The notes below the pieces were generated by a model. It searched no databases. It was not told where the DNA came from and was given only the letters and a program-made list of their open reading frames with translations. This document shows, piece by piece, positions 6,416 to 6,831 of a stretch of DNA of 6,831 nucleotides. Numbering within the stretch: the stretch's first letter is position 1; each line of letters starts with the position of its first letter. A program made the position numbers and the translations under genes. Source of the DNA: an uncultured Prevotella sp. (GTDB lineage Bacteria > Bacteroidota > Bacteroidia > Bacteroidales > Bacteroidaceae); contig CALJCU010000090.1 in assembly GCA_938023885.1 (NCBI GenBank), positions 1-6,831 of the forward strand, given 5' to 3'.

Positions 6416-6831
6416 TCAGAATTGCAGTCCGCTGAAGCACATCATAGCCATGGCCATAAGGCCGACGGTGATGAAGGCGATGCCCATGCCCTGAAGCGGC
6501 TTAGGTACATCGCAGTACTCCATCTTCTCACGGATGGCACCGAACATGACAATGGCGAGCGTCCAACCGAGACCACTGCCCAATGCGTAGGCGATACTGT
6601 CACCGAAGTTGGAGATAGCCTGTGTGTTGGTGACAGGGAGCTTGATACGTTGCTGCATGAACAGAGAGGCACCCATGATGGCACAGTTGACGGCGATCAG
6701 CGGGAGGAAGATACCCAGGGCTGCATAGAGTGATGGCGAGAACCTCTCCACGGCCATCTCCACGAGCTGTGTGATGCCGGCGATGATTGCAATGAAGAGG
6801 ATGAAGCTCAGATAGCTCAGGTCGACCCCCT
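6416..6831 (-). CDS. nqrE: Na+-translocating NADH:quinone oxidoreductase subunit E (5' end beyond window)
   Basis: Integral membrane subunit of Na+-NQR, paired with the homologous NqrD. In Vibrio structures the two hold an intramembrane iron-sulphur centre between them. The visible part is 137 residues ending at TGA 6418-6416; the family length is about 200, so roughly 60-65 N-terminal residues lie beyond the right edge. The frame stays open to the edge and begins GVDLSYLSFILFIAIIAG, which matches the segment after the second helix of known NqrE. About four membrane helices are visible. Family motifs include GIFLPLIAVNCAIMGASLF (its Cys corresponds to a cluster ligand in Vibrio NqrE), GSGLGWTLAIV, and the C-terminal GMGIAFITVGLMAMAMMCFSGLQF pattern. 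The GTG at 6763 is internal and is not the start. Downstream nqrF follows in the same direction after 136 bases; nqrA-D would be expected to the right. A GCTGATCAGC palindrome (6405-6414) lies just past the stop. Confidence 0.96.
   Translation of the reverse strand, partial: GVDLSYLSFILFIAIIAGITQLVEMAVERFSPSLYAALGIFLPLIAVNCAIMGASLFMQQRIKLPVTNTQAISNFGDSIAYALGSGLGWTLAIVMFGAIREKMEYCDVPKPLQGMGIAFITVGLMAMAMMCFSGLQF

Overview
The window looks like chromosome from a Bacteroidota member, most likely a Prevotella-like Bacteroidales. Three things point that way. Two intergenic sites match the Bacteroidetes promoter form (a TTTG-like -33 box and TAnnTTTG at -7). Starts lack consistent Shine-Dalgarno sites. 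The gene set (dxs directly followed by trkA, an Nqr sodium pump, a secreted-type endonuclease/exonuclease/phosphatase protein) has the style of that group. Genus is inference. Nothing here looks like a defence system, CRISPR array, prophage or intact mobile element.

Left part (1-3267, minus strand): dxs, the first enzyme of the non-mevalonate isoprenoid pathway, is followed with a 4-base ATGA stop/start overlap by trkA, the NAD-binding regulatory subunit of Trk potassium uptake. trkA runs off the left edge close to its natural end. A good promoter candidate sits about 50 bases upstream of dxs.

Middle (3268-4746): a divergent intergenic region holds the dxs promoter, a 12-bp imperfect inverted repeat and a plus-strand promoter. 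Directly after the plus-strand promoter lies a start-less C-terminal remnant of a bleomycin-hydrolase-type aminopeptidase C. Next comes a more AT-rich endonuclease/exonuclease/phosphatase gene with intact catalytic motifs but a shortened export region. This interval looks like the product of deletion and rearrangement.

Right part (4747-6831, minus strand): a convergent gap holds a weak hairpin and a short open frame that may be the tail of a lost gene. Then come nqrF (complete) and nqrE (its start lies beyond the right edge), the last two subunits of the Na+-translocating NADH:quinone oxidoreductase. NqrF takes electrons from NADH through FAD and a 2Fe-2S centre. NqrE is one of the membrane subunits that pass electrons inward and help form the sodium path. 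The nqrE-nqrF spacer is unusually long for such an operon and contains a degenerate 15-bp tandem repeat.

The window is mostly housekeeping sequence. The most interesting points are the peptidase remnant lying between a live-looking promoter and the shortened exported hydrolase gene, and the period-15 repeat in the nqr operon.
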